From positions 1 through 64,000 of the forward strand of contig JAATFD010000044.1 of the NCBI GenBank assembly GCA_015655375.1: DNA of 64,000 nt. Reading direction: 5' to 3'. This document shows, in pieces, positions 48,735 to 57,813 of the stretch. The notes beneath the pieces are model-generated. The model worked only from the letters and a program-made list of their open reading frames with translations, was not told the DNA's origin and did no database searches. Origin of the DNA: Actinomycetales bacterium. Lineage in GTDB: Bacteria; Actinomycetota; Actinomycetes; Actinomycetales; Actinomycetaceae. The position numbers and the translations under genes are program-made. Position 1 is the stretch's first letter, and every line of letters starts with the position of its first letter.

Positions 48735-49352
48735 GTGGAAAACCAGTACTTCACCGATTCCGCTCCCGCGACCGAGGACGAGCAGCACATGCTGAGCCTC
48801 GACGTGCGCGGTCGCGAATTGCGCATGCGGGTATCCGACAGAGTCTTCTCCGGACAGCGCCTGGACCTGGGAACCCGTCAACTCCTCGAAGAGGCTCCCG
48901 AACCACCGCAAAGCGGGACCTTCCTCGATCTCGGCTGCGGGTGGGGCCCGATCGCTGTGACGCTGGGACTCGAGGCGCCCGGAGCCGAGGTCTGGGCCGT
49001 CGACGTCAACACCCGCGCCCTCGACCTGACCGAGCGCAATGCCCACGACAACGGGGCCGACAACGTCATCGCGATTCCCGCCGAAGAAGCACTCCAACGC
49101 GCCCGCACAAAGGACGTGCGGTTCGATCGCATCTGGTCGAACCCGCCCGTGCGGATCGGCAAGGCGGCGCTGCACGGCCTGCTGCTCGACTGGCTCGGAT
49201 TGCTCGCACCCGACGGCACCGCCGTCCTGGTCGTCCAACGCAACCTCGGCGCAGACTCGCTGACGCGCTGGCTGGAGGGGCAGGGCTTCACCATCCGGCG
49301 CCTCGCCTCGAAGAAGGGCTACCGCATCCTCGAGGTCCGCACCGCCGCATAA
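48735..49352 (+). CDS. RsmC-like class I SAM methyltransferase
   Basis: A 205-residue methyltransferase that resembles the catalytic half of 16S rRNA m2G methyltransferases. It has QYFTDSAPATEDEQHMLSLDVRGRELRM at the N-terminus, VFSGQRLDLGTRQLLE, the SAM loop FLDLGCGWGPIAVTLGL, VWAVDVNTRALDLTERNA and the NPPxR catalytic motif in SNPPVRIGKAAL. The N-terminal pseudo-domain of E. coli RsmC is missing, as is usual in actinobacteria. The GTG lies seven bases after TACGCT, so the mRNA is probably leaderless. It diverges from hflX. Confidence 0.87.
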   Translation: MENQYFTDSAPATEDEQHMLSLDVRGRELRMRVSDRVFSGQRLDLGTRQLLEEAPEPPQSGTFLDLGCGWGPIAVTLGLEAPGAEVWAVDVNTRALDLTERNAHDNGADNVIAIPAEEALQRARTKDVRFDRIWSNPPVRIGKAALHGLLLDWLGLLAPDGTAVLVVQRNLGADSLTRWLEGQGFTIRRLASKKGYRILEVRTAA

Positions 49353-49354
49353 GT

Positions 49355-50344
49355 TCAGAGTTCCAGGTGGGCGACCGGTGTCGCGGGGCCGGACAGCGTC
49401 ACCGTGTCCTCGCCGAGATCGACCTGGACGGAACCGCCCGGAATCTCGACGATCCACGTCAGCGGAGCCTCCTCACCCTGAGCGCGCGCCGCGGACACGG
49501 CCGCCGCACAGCACCCTGTCCCGCATGAGGTCGTCTCACCCACGCCTCGCTCAAGCACCCGCATCAACACATGCCCGACCTCGGCGCCCGGCTCGGTGAC
49601 ATCGACCGTCAACTCCAGGTTGACGCCATGGAGTGGGTAGGGATCGTACTGGGGTCGCACCGGCGCCGGCGCCGCGGCAATGTCAACGTCGGGCAGCACC
49701 GCCGAACGCAGGGCCTCACGCGTCTCCACGTCGATGACCGCATGAGGATTCGGAATCTCGATCCGCTCCGCATCCCACACATCGTCGAGGCCGACGACGC
49801 GCACGTTCATCCGGTCGGGCAGGATGCGCGCCGGGCCCATGTCCACGGAATACCACTCCTCGACAGCAATCTGTTCGGCAGCGTCAGCGTCGGTGACGGC
49901 GCTCATCGTCGGGACTCGGACCTCCTGTGCGGGGCGGACCTCTCGCTCCCACACGGGCCCAGCAGCGCTGATGGGCCGGGGCCCCAACGCCGTGGCCGTG
50001 CGCAGCCCCCCGCGCGTCAAAACCGGCAGCGCATCCCCTGGGTCGAGGTCGACCAGACCGACCCGACGCAGATGATCGACGAAGACCCGGATTCCGTTGC
50101 CGCACATCTCCGCCAAGGACCCATCGGCATTGCGATAGTCCATGAACCAGACGCCATCGCGGCGCACGCACCGGATCAGCCCGTCGGCGCCGATACCTCG
50201 AGACAGATCACACAGTTCGGCGACGGTGCGGGCGCAAACGTCGAGACGATCGTCGGGATCATCCATCAGGAGGAAGGAATTCCCCGTGCCGTGGCCCTTG
50301 TCGAGGGTCGTCCCCGCGGGCAATCCGAAATGCGTCATGGGCAC
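49355..50344 (-). CDS. dapF: Diaminopimelate epimerase
   Basis: PLP-independent racemase-fold enzyme of 329 residues that converts LL- to meso-diaminopimelate. It has the two catalytic cysteines in RNADGSLAEMCGNGIRVF and ETTSCGTGCCAAA, plus KGHGTGNSFLLMDDP at the N-terminus. At 329 residues it is longer than E. coli DapF (274), with insertions in both lobes, as common in actinobacteria. The product feeds lysine and, if the wall is DAP type, peptidoglycan. The GTG at 50344 or the ATG at 50338 may start it; there are only three bases to the miaA stop. Confidence 0.93.
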   Translation of the reverse strand: MPMTHFGLPAGTTLDKGHGTGNSFLLMDDPDDRLDVCARTVAELCDLSRGIGADGLIRCVRRDGVWFMDYRNADGSLAEMCGNGIRVFVDHLRRVGLVDLDPGDALPVLTRGGLRTATALGPRPISAAGPVWEREVRPAQEVRVPTMSAVTDADAAEQIAVEEWYSVDMGPARILPDRMNVRVVGLDDVWDAERIEIPNPHAVIDVETREALRSAVLPDVDIAAAPAPVRPQYDPYPLHGVNLELTVDVTEPGAEVGHVLMRVLERGVGETTSCGTGCCAAAVSAARAQGEEAPLTWIVEIPGGSVQVDLGEDTVTLSGPATPVAHLEL

Positions 50345-50347
50345 ACG

Positions 50348-51325
50348 CTATCCCAGCGTCTCCGCCTCGCCGCGCACCACGTCCAGCGCGCGGGCGAGCA
50401 CCATCGCGTGATCGGTCTCATCCTCGACGTCCAGCCAGTGAATGCGAGGGTCGGGGCGGAACCACTTAATCTGGCGGCGAGCGAGCTGCAGGGTTGCCGC
50501 ACCCACGGAAGCTACGGCCTCGTCGACGTCCATGTCCCCATCGAGGACCGCGAGCGCCTGGGCGTAGCCCGTTGCGCGCCGAGCGGTGCGTCCCTCACGC
50601 AGACCGAGGCCCACCAGTTCCCGGGTCTCCTCAAGCAGCCCCTGGTCGAACATTGCCCGGACGCGCAGGGCGATCCGCCGGTCGAGGACCTCACGCGGGC
50701 GACGGATACCGATCAGGACAGCCGGGGCGTTGAATTCATGGCGCGGCATGTGGGAGGAATATTTCTCCCCCGTCAGCTCGATGACTTCCAGCGCGCGGAT
50801 CATTCTGCGGGCATTGTGAGGATTGATGCGAGAGGCAGAAACCGGGTCGAGGACAGCCAAGCGCCCGTGGAGCCCACGTGATCCGTCCGGCCCCTCGGCC
50901 TCTGCCTCCAGGCGAGCGCGCACGGTGGGATCGGTTCCGGGGAAGTCAATGACATCCAGAAGAGCGCGCAGGTACAGCCCCGATCCCCCGGCGACAAGGA
51001 CGACGCCACCGTGGGAATGAATCGCCGCGACGTCCGAGCGCGCAGCGGATTGGTAATGGGCGACCGAGGCCTCGTCGGTCACATCGAGAACATCGATCTG
51101 GTGGTGGACGATGCCGCGGCGCTCTCCGACCGGGGTCTTGGCCGTCCCGATGTCCATGCCGCGGTAGAGCTGCATCGCATCGGCTCCAACGAGCTCAGCA
51201 GGGCCGCCCGCGCCCAATGCGTCGGGAAGCAGGTCCGCGAGGCCGAGGGCGAGGTCGGACTTCCCCGAGGCGGTCGGCCCGACGACCGCAACGATGAGTC
51301 GATCGGGTCGAGTCACGGCAGGCAC
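50348..51325 (-). CDS. miaA: tRNA dimethylallyltransferase
   Basis: Enzyme of 325 residues that prenylates A37 of tRNAs reading UNN codons. It has the P-loop VVGPTASGKSDLAL, GADAMQLYRGMDIGTAK, HHQIDVLDVTDEASVAHYQ, VLVAGGSGLYLRALLD and INPHNARRMIRALEV. With miaB (52453-54000, separated by the YbjN pair) it makes ms2i6A. The GTG at 51325 is close to its GGAGG; a GTG three codons in (51316) has better spacing. Confidence 0.95.
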   Translation of the reverse strand: MPAVTRPDRLIVAVVGPTASGKSDLALGLADLLPDALGAGGPAELVGADAMQLYRGMDIGTAKTPVGERRGIVHHQIDVLDVTDEASVAHYQSAARSDVAAIHSHGGVVLVAGGSGLYLRALLDVIDFPGTDPTVRARLEAEAEGPDGSRGLHGRLAVLDPVSASRINPHNARRMIRALEVIELTGEKYSSHMPRHEFNAPAVLIGIRRPREVLDRRIALRVRAMFDQGLLEETRELVGLGLREGRTARRATGYAQALAVLDGDMDVDEAVASVGAATLQLARRQIKWFRPDPRIHWLDVEDETDHAMVLARALDVVRGEAETLG

Positions 51326-51431
51326 GCCTCCACACCATCACCGAGAGTCTCGGGTGGGTCGAACTCGGTCATGGACGACAGTCTAGGAGCCTCGCCCGGG
51401 GCCTCCATGCGCACGCACCTATGCTGGAGGC

Positions 51432-51878
51432 ATGTCCGAGTCGACCACCCCGGCCGTGGATCTCGATCGGATCGCGGAAGCGGTTCGTCGGGCCGGCCTC
51501 CTCCCCTTCATCGCGGGAGACACTCAGGTGGCTGCCATCCTGCCCTCGCGAGTGATGCGCATCGTCGTTCCCGGCCACAACCCTCCCCAGGGCATCGCCG
51601 AATGGAGCCGCGCGCTGAACATCCGCTTCGCACCGGATGCCGCGCTGTTCGCTCGAACCTTCAACGCGACGACCTATCTGCCGAAGATGGTCACCGCCGT
51701 CACAGATCAGGGAGATGTGCACATTCGGTTCCAACACACTTTCAATTGGGTCGGCGGCGCATCCGAGTCGCAGGTCCGCGAAGAGGTCCGCCAATTCGTC
51801 CTCGCGACACTCGGCGCCTTCGACCGACTGGAGGCCCGCTTCCCCGACACGTGGGCCTCAGGAGCCGATGATGTCTGA
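51432..51878 (+). CDS. YbjN domain-containing protein
   Basis: A 148-residue protein of the YbjN (type III secretion chaperone-like) fold. It has LDRIAEAVRRAGLLPFIAGDTQVAAILPSRVMRI, LNIRFAPDAALFARTFNATTYLPKMVTAV and the strand VHIRFQHTFNWVGGASESQVREEVRQFV. The alpha-beta-beta layout with a final helix is typical. YbjN proteins have no established biochemical function. TATGCT-GGAGGC-ATG at its start is the same promoter-to-start layout as hisD. It overlaps the next gene, a second YbjN-like protein. Confidence 0.72.
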   Translation: MSESTTPAVDLDRIAEAVRRAGLLPFIAGDTQVAAILPSRVMRIVVPGHNPPQGIAEWSRALNIRFAPDAALFARTFNATTYLPKMVTAVTDQGDVHIRFQHTFNWVGGASESQVREEVRQFVLATLGAFDRLEARFPDTWASGADDV

Positions 51879-52434
51879 CTGGCACCGATGGAACCTCGAA
51901 GGCCCCAACCCCGATGACAGCTCCGATTCGACGCCGAGCGATGGATCGGACGACGAGCCCCTGCCCGAGGACGAGAGTGGCGACTCGAGTGAGGAAAGTT
52001 CCCTCACCCTGGAGCGACTGAGCATGGCGCTGGCCCTGCATGGATGGCGCCCACACAATGATTCCGTCTCCGTCACGGTCACTCTCGAGGGGATCTCGCT
52101 GCGTTTCCATCGTGAGCCGGAGACATCCCCCTGGCTCCAGGTCGAGTCACGGGTCAGACTCGAGTCCGGAGCCGACGGCGAGGAACCGGAGCTGTCCGAC
52201 TTCGAACTCCAGCAGGTCGCGAACACCTGGAACACAACGCACCTGCAGCCCACGGTCTTCGCCGACCGCTCCGAGGAGGGACGGTTCTTCGTCCTGGCGA
52301 CGCGGTTCTTCGTCGGGGAGGGTCTCACGAACGGACAGATCGAGGTCATGATCCGCCGGGCACTCGTTGTCGGGCTGCAGGCGACCCGTGAGCTCCCCGG
52401 TCTGATCCCGCCAACGGGGCTGACCTCGGAATAG
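51871..52434 (+). CDS. Second YbjN-like protein
   Basis: About 187 residues. A very acidic Ser/Asp/Glu-rich N-terminus (about 10-45) is followed by a YbjN-like domain: TLERLSMALALHGWRPHNDSVSVTVTLEGISLRF, LSDFELQQVANTWNTTHLQPTVFADRSEEGRFFVLATRFFVGEGLTNGQIEVMIRRAL. It overlaps the preceding YbjN gene by eight bases and is surely co-expressed. The two proteins are different enough to form a hetero-pair rather than a recent duplication. Either ATG (51868 or 51871) could be the start; spacing to GGAG favours 51871. Confidence 0.75.
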   Translation: MSDWHRWNLEGPNPDDSSDSTPSDGSDDEPLPEDESGDSSEESSLTLERLSMALALHGWRPHNDSVSVTVTLEGISLRFHREPETSPWLQVESRVRLESGADGEEPELSDFELQQVANTWNTTHLQPTVFADRSEEGRFFVLATRFFVGEGLTNGQIEVMIRRALVVGLQATRELPGLIPPTGLTSE

Positions 52435-52452
52435 GCCGGCCGGGCCTCGCCC

Positions 52453-54000
52453 TCAGCTCGCCCCGACGCGGATCCGCGGCATTCCGAGCGCCACGCGCTC
52501 GTCGTCCTCGCGCTGCTGACGCTCCTGCCAGGCGTCGCCCGCCCTCGTGCGCCGCAGGGAGTAGAGGCCGCCGGGGACCACGGCGGAATCCGCGATCAAG
52601 TGATGAGGCGCCCCATGAGTAATCGTCGCATCGACCATATCTCCGGGACGAGGACGCTGGGATTCGGGCAAGCCGATGGGAAGCGCGACGTGGACGAGCC
52701 GGTTGTCGCGAGCCCGCCCGGAGATCCTCGCGGTCTCTCCGTCCTTTCGGCCCTCACCCTCGGAGACGAGGATCTCGACTTCGCGGCCCTCCAGCAACGC
52801 ATTGTCCTCGGCACAGATCCGCTCCTGCAGGGCGATCAATCGCTGATAACGCTCGGACTTGATCTCGTCGGGCACCTGATCCCCACGGTCGGCAGCCGGA
52901 GTCCCCGGGCGTGGCGAATAGAGGAACGTGAAGGCGGAGGCGAAGCGCGCCTCCTCGACGACCTCCAGAGTCTGAGCGAAGTCCTCTTCGGTCTCCCCGG
53001 GGAAGCCGACGATGATATCGGTCGTGATCGCGGCTTCCGGCATCGCAGTGCGAACTTTGTCGAGGATGCCCATGAATTTGGCCCGCCGGTATGAGCGGCG
53101 CATCTGGCGCAGGACCGCGTCCGACCCGGACTGCAGGGGCATGTGAAGGCTTGGCATGACAGTCGGGGTCTCCGCCATCGCAGCGATCACGTCGTCGGTG
53201 AAGGCTGCGGGGTGGGGCGAGGTGAAGCGCACGCGCTCCAGACCCTCGACTGCGCCAACGGCCCGCAACAGCTTCGCGAATGCTCCTCGTTCCCCAAAGC
53301 CGACGCCGTAGGAGTTGACGTTCTGACCGAGCAAGCTGACTTCGATCACTCCCTGGGCGACGACGGCTCCGACCTCGTCAAGGATCTCGCCCGGACGACG
53401 GTCTCGTTCCTTGCCACGCAGATGCGGGACGATGCAGAAGGTGCAGGTGTTGTTGCAGCCCACTGAGATCGAGACCCAGGCAGCCGAGGCGCTCTCACGC
53501 CGGGTCGGCAGGGTCGAGGGGAAGACCTTGAGGGACTCCTCGATCTCGACGGCAGCCTCGCGGTTGTGCTCGGCACGGCGCAGCAGGGCCGGCAGAACGT
53601 CGATGTTGTGGGTCCCGAAGACCGCATCGACCCACGGAGCCTTCTCAATGATCCCATCGCGCATCTGCTGGGCGAGACAGCCTCCCACAGCGATCTGCAT
53701 GCCGGGGCGCTCGCGTTTGACGGAGGCGAGCTGGCCGAGGTTGCCGAAGAGCTTGTTCGCGGCGTTCTCGCGCACGGAGCAGGTGTTGATGACGACGACG
53801 TCCGCACCCATGTCGCCGGCCTCGGTCGCACGTGCGGCGGCTTCCGGGACGAGGTCGACGGGAATCAACCCCTGGGCCTCCAGGAGTCCGGCCATGCGTT
53901 CAGAATCGTGCTCGTTCATCTGACAGCCCAACGTGCGCACGGCGTAGGTGCGCGGCAGCGAGGTGTCGGACGGGGGCAGCGGAGAGATCGTCTTGCTCAT
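52453..54000 (-). CDS. miaB: tRNA-2-methylthio-N6-isopentenyladenosine synthase
   Basis: Radical-SAM methylthiotransferase of 515 residues. The UPF0004 domain supplies three cluster cysteines ([37 protein letters not shown]). The radical-SAM motif is [23 protein letters not shown] near 182-200, and the C-terminal TRAM region ([12 protein letters not shown]...[18 protein letters not shown]) binds tRNA. It acts after MiaA. The ATG at 54000 matches the family start; the ORF-track extension covers pncC. Confidence 0.95.
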   Translation of the reverse strand: MSKTISPLPPSDTSLPRTYAVRTLGCQMNEHDSERMAGLLEAQGLIPVDLVPEAAARATEAGDMGADVVVINTCSVRENAANKLFGNLGQLASVKRERPGMQIAVGGCLAQQMRDGIIEKAPWVDAVFGTHNIDVLPALLRRAEHNREAAVEIEESLKVFPSTLPTRRESASAAWVSISVGCNNTCTFCIVPHLRGKERDRRPGEILDEVGAVVAQGVIEVSLLGQNVNSYGVGFGERGAFAKLLRAVGAVEGLERVRFTSPHPAAFTDDVIAAMAETPTVMPSLHMPLQSGSDAVLRQMRRSYRRAKFMGILDKVRTAMPEAAITTDIIVGFPGETEEDFAQTLEVVEEARFASAFTFLYSPRPGTPAADRGDQVPDEIKSERYQRLIALQERICAEDNALLEGREVEILVSEGEGRKDGETARISGRARDNRLVHVALPIGLPESQRPRPGDMVDATITHGAPHHLIADSAVVPGGLYSLRRTRAGDAWQERQQREDDERVALGMPRIRVGAS

Positions 54001-54055
54001 CGAGGGCAGTTTAGCCGCACCGAGGCTCACGCATGCGATCGGTGCGTCCGAGTCC

Positions 54056-54541
54056 TCAGCCGAGCTCATTGCCCTCAGAGAGGACCTCATCGAGCAGATC
54101 GAGGGCTCTCTGGACGCTCTGAGTCCGGATCGCGGCTCGATTGCCCTCGAGGTGAAGCTCGCGGTGGACCACGCCACCGGGGAAGGAGCATGCGATGTGA
54201 ACCGTTCCGGCGGGCTGCCCGTCGGAGGGACCCGGACCTGCAACGCCGGTGGTCGACAGGGCGACGTCAGCACCCATGAGGCGTGAGACCCCCTGCGCCA
54301 TCTGGATGGCGACCTCGCGGTCGACAGGACCAGTTTCAGCGAGACGCTCACGTGAGACGCCGAGGACCTCGGCCTTCAGCTCGGTGGCGTAGGAGCACAC
54401 TCCCCCGCGCACGGTCGCAGAGGCCCCGGGCACATCGACGAGGCGAGCGCATAGCGCTCCCCCGGTCAGAGACTCAGCTGTCGCAATGGTGAGGCCACGT
54501 CGAATGAGGTCATGGATCAGATCGGAGACGTCAGCACCCAT
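54056..54541 (-). CDS. pncC: Nicotinamide-nucleotide amidase (CinA C-terminal domain)
   Basis: A stand-alone CinA C-terminal domain of 161 residues that deamidates NMN back into NAD synthesis. It shows [79 protein letters not shown]. In other actinobacteria it usually sits between pgsA and the clgR-like gene; here it is on the far side of recX. TACCCT lies six bases before the ATG, so it has its own near-leaderless promoter. Confidence 0.92.
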   Translation of the reverse strand: MGADVSDLIHDLIRRGLTIATAESLTGGALCARLVDVPGASATVRGGVCSYATELKAEVLGVSRERLAETGPVDREVAIQMAQGVSRLMGADVALSTTGVAGPGPSDGQPAGTVHIACSFPGGVVHRELHLEGNRAAIRTQSVQRALDLLDEVLSEGNELG

Positions 54542-54747
54542 GTCCCCAGGGTAGAGGCGACAGGCCGAGCGCGCCTGGGCCCATCGGGAGTCTGCCCCAC
54601 CCTCGCTCCGGGCGCGCTTTGCCCACGAGATCGCACCTGCTGACAGACCGGCGCCAGCTCAACGCGGATATGTGCACCAGCTGCAGTCTCGCGAGCCACG
54701 TATACAGGTGAGGCCAGACCGAAAGTCGATGTTCTGCATTTTCGATC

Positions 54748-54876
54748 TCACCACCGGTCAGCCTCGAGATCGAACCTTTTGGCCATCAAACGTGCCATAA
54801 CTTCGATCTCGAAATCGAATTGATAGAACACCCAGAGCACGAAGACGACCACGACCAGCATGAGGACGTCCCGCAT
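54748..54876 (-). CDS. Possible 42-residue single-pass membrane peptide
   Basis: From an ATG at 54876 the frame reads MRDVLMLVVVVFVLWVFYQFDFEIEVM and ends ...AKRFDLEADRW. It has one strongly hydrophobic helix at the N-terminus and a charged C-terminal tail. The ribosome binding site is weak (GAGAGTG). The first half has normal GC-rich third positions while the second is less biased. It could be a genuine small membrane protein, a toxin-like peptide or a remnant of a larger gene. No family was recognised. Confidence 0.3.
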   Translation of the reverse strand: MRDVLMLVVVVFVLWVFYQFDFEIEVMARLMAKRFDLEADRW

Positions 54877-54976
54877 CGTCACTCTCGGCCCGATCGGATC
54901 CCCCGACCGCACGCTCTCTGCTGCCAGATCACAATTGCCGACACAACCACCGCCAACTGAATGACGGCTCACACAG

Positions 54977-54996
54977 CACCTGCGATCTCGCAGGTG
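54977..54996. repeat. 20-bp palindrome CACCTGCGA-TC-TCGCAGGTG
   Basis: Two 9-base arms around TC, with a further CAGCACC / GGTGCTG pair at 54974-54980 and 54997-55003 that can form a competing stem. It sits about 100 bases upstream of the possible membrane peptide. It could be an operator, a terminator stem or the end of a lost element. Confidence 0.45.
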
Positions 54997-55165
54997 GGTG
55001 CTGAATACCGCCGGACGACAATCGACCGCTGAGCAGCGTCAACCGATTGATCCGCCATCATAGGCTCCTCCGCGTCGATGAACGACTCGACAAAGATATT
55101 GCCCTGTCAGGGACTGCTCACACTCGAGGTTCTGCGTGGGCGATGACCCGTTGATTGTGTTCGAT

Positions 55166-55450
55166 GACCGCGAGCGTCGCACAGGCGTCAGTCCTTCTGT
55201 CGAACACCGCGAGCAAGTGATCCACGTCCTCGCTGCGGAGCTCACCTCCCCCGAGTCCGCTCTCGTGGTCGACGCGGCTGCCCTCATGCCCCTCGATCGG
55301 CATGACCCACAGGAATCGATCGCGAACCTCTTGATCTGGTTGACCTCACCGGAGAACACCCATTGCTGTGGCCAGACGATCCACCGCGACGGCGGTGCCG
55401 ACGTCGTCCCGACAGGCGAGGACACCTGGTCCTGGACCGAGTACTCCATC
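55166..55450 (+). pseudogene. Short-chain dehydrogenase remnant (C-terminal part)
   Basis: In one plus-strand frame DPQESIANLLIWLTSPE, then NTHCCGQTIHRDGGADVVPTG and EDTW (55304-55429), reproduce the end of SDR oxidoreductases: the helix before the final strand, the SPENTHxxGQ turn and the DGGAD loop. The N-terminal NAD-binding GxxxGxG half and the catalytic YxxxK are absent. The frame runs on far past the natural end without a stop. The outer limits given are approximate. I read it as a decayed gene; a sequencing frameshift is unlikely because the first half is not present in another frame. Confidence 0.55.
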
Positions 55451-55840
55451 TGGACGAAGTTCACGAGTCTCCTGGCCCGAGCATCGCTCGCATGCGCCTG
55501 TCCGACCGTCGCGCCCAAGTCAGACGAGTCACCCTTTGACCACGAAGCTAATCCTCTTCCAGGCGCTAGACGCATCCAGGGACGAGGGCGGTCGCCGGGA
55601 TCCGGACCGTGGTCGGGGCTGCTGGTCTGTGCCAGGTCAACTGGCGGGACGGCGGTCAGCAACCCGGACAAAGCTGGTGCCCAGTGGGGGGACTCTCACC
55701 GACTGCTTGTTCGAAGACTGGTGGCTCTTATGATCAGCTCGGAGCGGGTGAAACCTTCCTTCAGGGCCGTGACTCGCCCTCGTCCTCGCCGATGGACGCG
55801 TCTCAAGGTCCGAAGAAGATCTGGCTCGCGTCTGCGCTTC

Positions 55841-56434
55841 TCAGCGCTCGTCCAATGCCTCCCGGACGACCTGGATGGCAACGCCCGGCGAGTAGCCCTT
55901 GCGGGCGAGCATCCCGGTCAGGCGGCGATAGGCGACGTCCCGGGAGACGCCGGACATCGACCGGAGGCGATGCGCGACCAGATCGGCCGCACGCTCGCGT
56001 TCGGCCCCTCCCCCGGTTGCCTCCGCGAGTGCCGACTCGATCGTCTCCCGGTCCAGTCCTTTGCGCCGGAGATCCTCGACGAGGGCGCGCCCCACCTTGC
56101 CACTGCCCGAAAAGCGCTCACGGGCCAAGGCTACGGCGAAGGTCCGATCGTCGACCAGACCGACTGCCTGCAATCGTGAAACGACCTCATCGGCGATGTC
56201 CTCAGAAAAGCCGCGCGACGTGATCGCAATGTGGAGCTCCGAGGTCGACCGTGCCCGGGTATCAAGCTGGCGCAGCGCGACCTCTCGAGCAGCCTCGATT
56301 GCAGCAACCCCCGTCAGCGTCGCATTGCGCTCACGCTGGCGCGCTAACCGCTCCGCCGGTGAGGACGACCGCCGTTTCCGGGGTCCATCCTCACCGAGCT
56401 CGGGATGATCCTCCGGATCGAGATAGCGGACCAC
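55841..56434 (-). CDS. recX: RecA regulator RecX
   Basis: A 197-residue all-helical modulator that caps or inhibits RecA filaments. After a charged N-terminus, three tandem three-helix repeats are visible: AREVALRQLDTRARSTSELHIAITSRGFSEDIADEVVSRLQAVGLVDDRTFA, then RFSGSGKVGRALVEDLRRKGLDRETIESAL, then YRRLTGMLARKGYSPGVAIQVVREAL. The GTG start is 12 bases past the recA stop, so recA and recX share a transcript. Confidence 0.93.
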   Translation of the reverse strand: MVRYLDPEDHPELGEDGPRKRRSSSPAERLARQRERNATLTGVAAIEAAREVALRQLDTRARSTSELHIAITSRGFSEDIADEVVSRLQAVGLVDDRTFAVALARERFSGSGKVGRALVEDLRRKGLDRETIESALAEATGGGAERERAADLVAHRLRSMSGVSRDVAYRRLTGMLARKGYSPGVAIQVVREALDER

Positions 56435-56446
56435 CGCTCAGCCTCC

Positions 56447-57580
56447 TCAGAACCCGGCGTCCTCGGACGGATCGATGTCACTGGCAGCCGCCGCGCGGGG
56501 TGTCCCGCCAGCCGTGGCCGCTGCTGCGCCTTCTCCGGTTGCAGTGGTTCCGGCATCGGGGGCGGTCGCCATTCCGAGTTCGGTGAGGATACGTCCTTCG
56601 ATCTCATCGGCGAGCTGTGGGTTGTCAACGAGGAACTGCCGGACATTTTCCTTGCCCTGGCCCAGCTGGTCGTCCCCATAGGTGAACCAGGACCCCGACT
56701 TGCGGATGATCCCGTTGTCGACACCCATGTCGATGATCGAGCCTTCACGAGAGATGCCCTTGCCATAGACGATGTCGAACTCCGCCTGCTTGAAGGGCGG
56801 GGCCATCTTGTTCTTGACGACCTTGGCGCGCGTACGGTTGCCGACCGGCTGGCCAGCTTCCTTGAGGGTTTCGATCCGTCGGACGTCGATGCGCACGGAG
56901 GCGTAGAACTTCAGGGCCTTGCCACCCGTCGTCGTCTCCGGAGAGCCGAAGAAGACACCGATCTTCTCGCGCAACTGGTTGATGAAGATCGCCGTGGTGC
57001 CCGTCGCCGAGAGGGCGCCCGTGATCTTGCGCAAGGCCTGGCTCATCAGACGAGCCTGGAGCCCCACGTGAGAATCACCCATTTCGCCCTCGATCTCCGC
57101 CTTCGGGACGAGGGCTGCCACTGAGTCGATGACGACGATGTCGATACCCCCGGAGCGGATCAGCATGTCGGCGATCTCCAGCGCCTGCTCACCCGTGTCG
57201 GGCTGTGAGACGAGCAACGCATCTGTGTCGACGCCCAGGGCGCGCGCATACTCGGGGTCGAGCGCATGTTCAGCGTCGATGAAGGCGGCGTTCCCGCCGC
57301 CCTTTTGGGCGTTGGCTACCGCGTGGAGGGCAACCGTCGTCTTGCCGGAGGACTCCGGTCCATAGATCTCGACGACGCGACCGCGAGGAAGGCCGCCGAT
57401 TCCCAGGGCAACGTCCAGGGCGAGGGATCCCGTCGGGATCACCCGCACAGGGGGACGCGAGTCATCGCCGAGGCGCATGATCGAGCCCTTGCCGAATTGC
57501 TTGTCGATCTGCGAAAGCGCCAGCTCCAAGGCCTTGTTCCGGTCATTGGTGCCGCGCCCGCCCGATGTGTCCTTGGCCAC
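56447..57580 (-). CDS. recA: Recombinase RecA
   Basis: Strand-exchange ATPase and LexA co-protease of 377 residues. It has Walker [14 protein letters not shown] (about 74-82), [18 protein letters not shown], Walker [13 protein letters not shown], loop L1 with [19 protein letters not shown] and loop L2 [28 protein letters not shown]. The C-terminus is an Ala/Thr-rich tail ending in acidic residues. The GTG at 57580 has AGGAGG eight bases upstream; the longer ORF start is leader. A LexA box lies upstream. Confidence 0.97.
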   Translation of the reverse strand: MAKDTSGGRGTNDRNKALELALSQIDKQFGKGSIMRLGDDSRPPVRVIPTGSLALDVALGIGGLPRGRVVEIYGPESSGKTTVALHAVANAQKGGGNAAFIDAEHALDPEYARALGVDTDALLVSQPDTGEQALEIADMLIRSGGIDIVVIDSVAALVPKAEIEGEMGDSHVGLQARLMSQALRKITGALSATGTTAIFINQLREKIGVFFGSPETTTGGKALKFYASVRIDVRRIETLKEAGQPVGNRTRAKVVKNKMAPPFKQAEFDIVYGKGISREGSIIDMGVDNGIIRKSGSWFTYGDDQLGQGKENVRQFLVDNPQLADEIEGRILTELGMATAPDAGTTATGEGAAAATAGGTPRAAAASDIDPSEDAGF

Positions 57581-57756
57581 GATGGGTTCCTCCTGTGCGG
57601 GCCTCTCCGGCCCCTTGTCCTGGCTGGTCTGGATCATGTGGTCCCCTCGCCGGGGCACATGGACGACGGTATGCCCGACCACTGGCACCTGGAACGCATG
57701 CCCTCATCACCTGTGGACAAGGGCGGTGTTCCACTCGCATCGATGAATAGACTATG

Positions 57757-57772
57757 TGGAACACCTGTTCGA
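57757..57772 (-). promoter_or_regulatory. LexA box upstream of recA
   Basis: Minus-strand TCGAACAGGTGTTCCA matches TCGAAC-N4-GTTCGA with a two-base difference at the end of the second half-site. A TAGTCT hexamer follows four bases later and could serve as the -10, placing the operator within the recA promoter. The recA GTG is about 175 bases downstream. Confidence 0.7.
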
Positions 57773-57813
57773 TGCACATCGACACGCCGGAACGCCCACG
57801 TCCCATCGCCCGC

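Larger units (their letters stand above)
54542..55840. other. 1.3-kb gene-poor interval between pncC and recX
   Basis: No full-length gene is supported. From left to right it holds a short AT-richer stretch, a possible 42-codon membrane peptide (minus), a 20-bp palindrome, and a recognisable fragment of a short-chain dehydrogenase (plus). Beyond the SDR fragment, 55430-55840 keeps open frames on both strands but shows nothing I can identify. It looks like a decayed insertion or rearrangement site. Confidence 0.6.

Noticed and set aside
55039-55671. 210-codon minus-strand ORF in the gene-poor interval
   Set aside because: No domain, no ribosome binding site, and it runs antisense to the SDR fragment, which has a recognisable family pattern.
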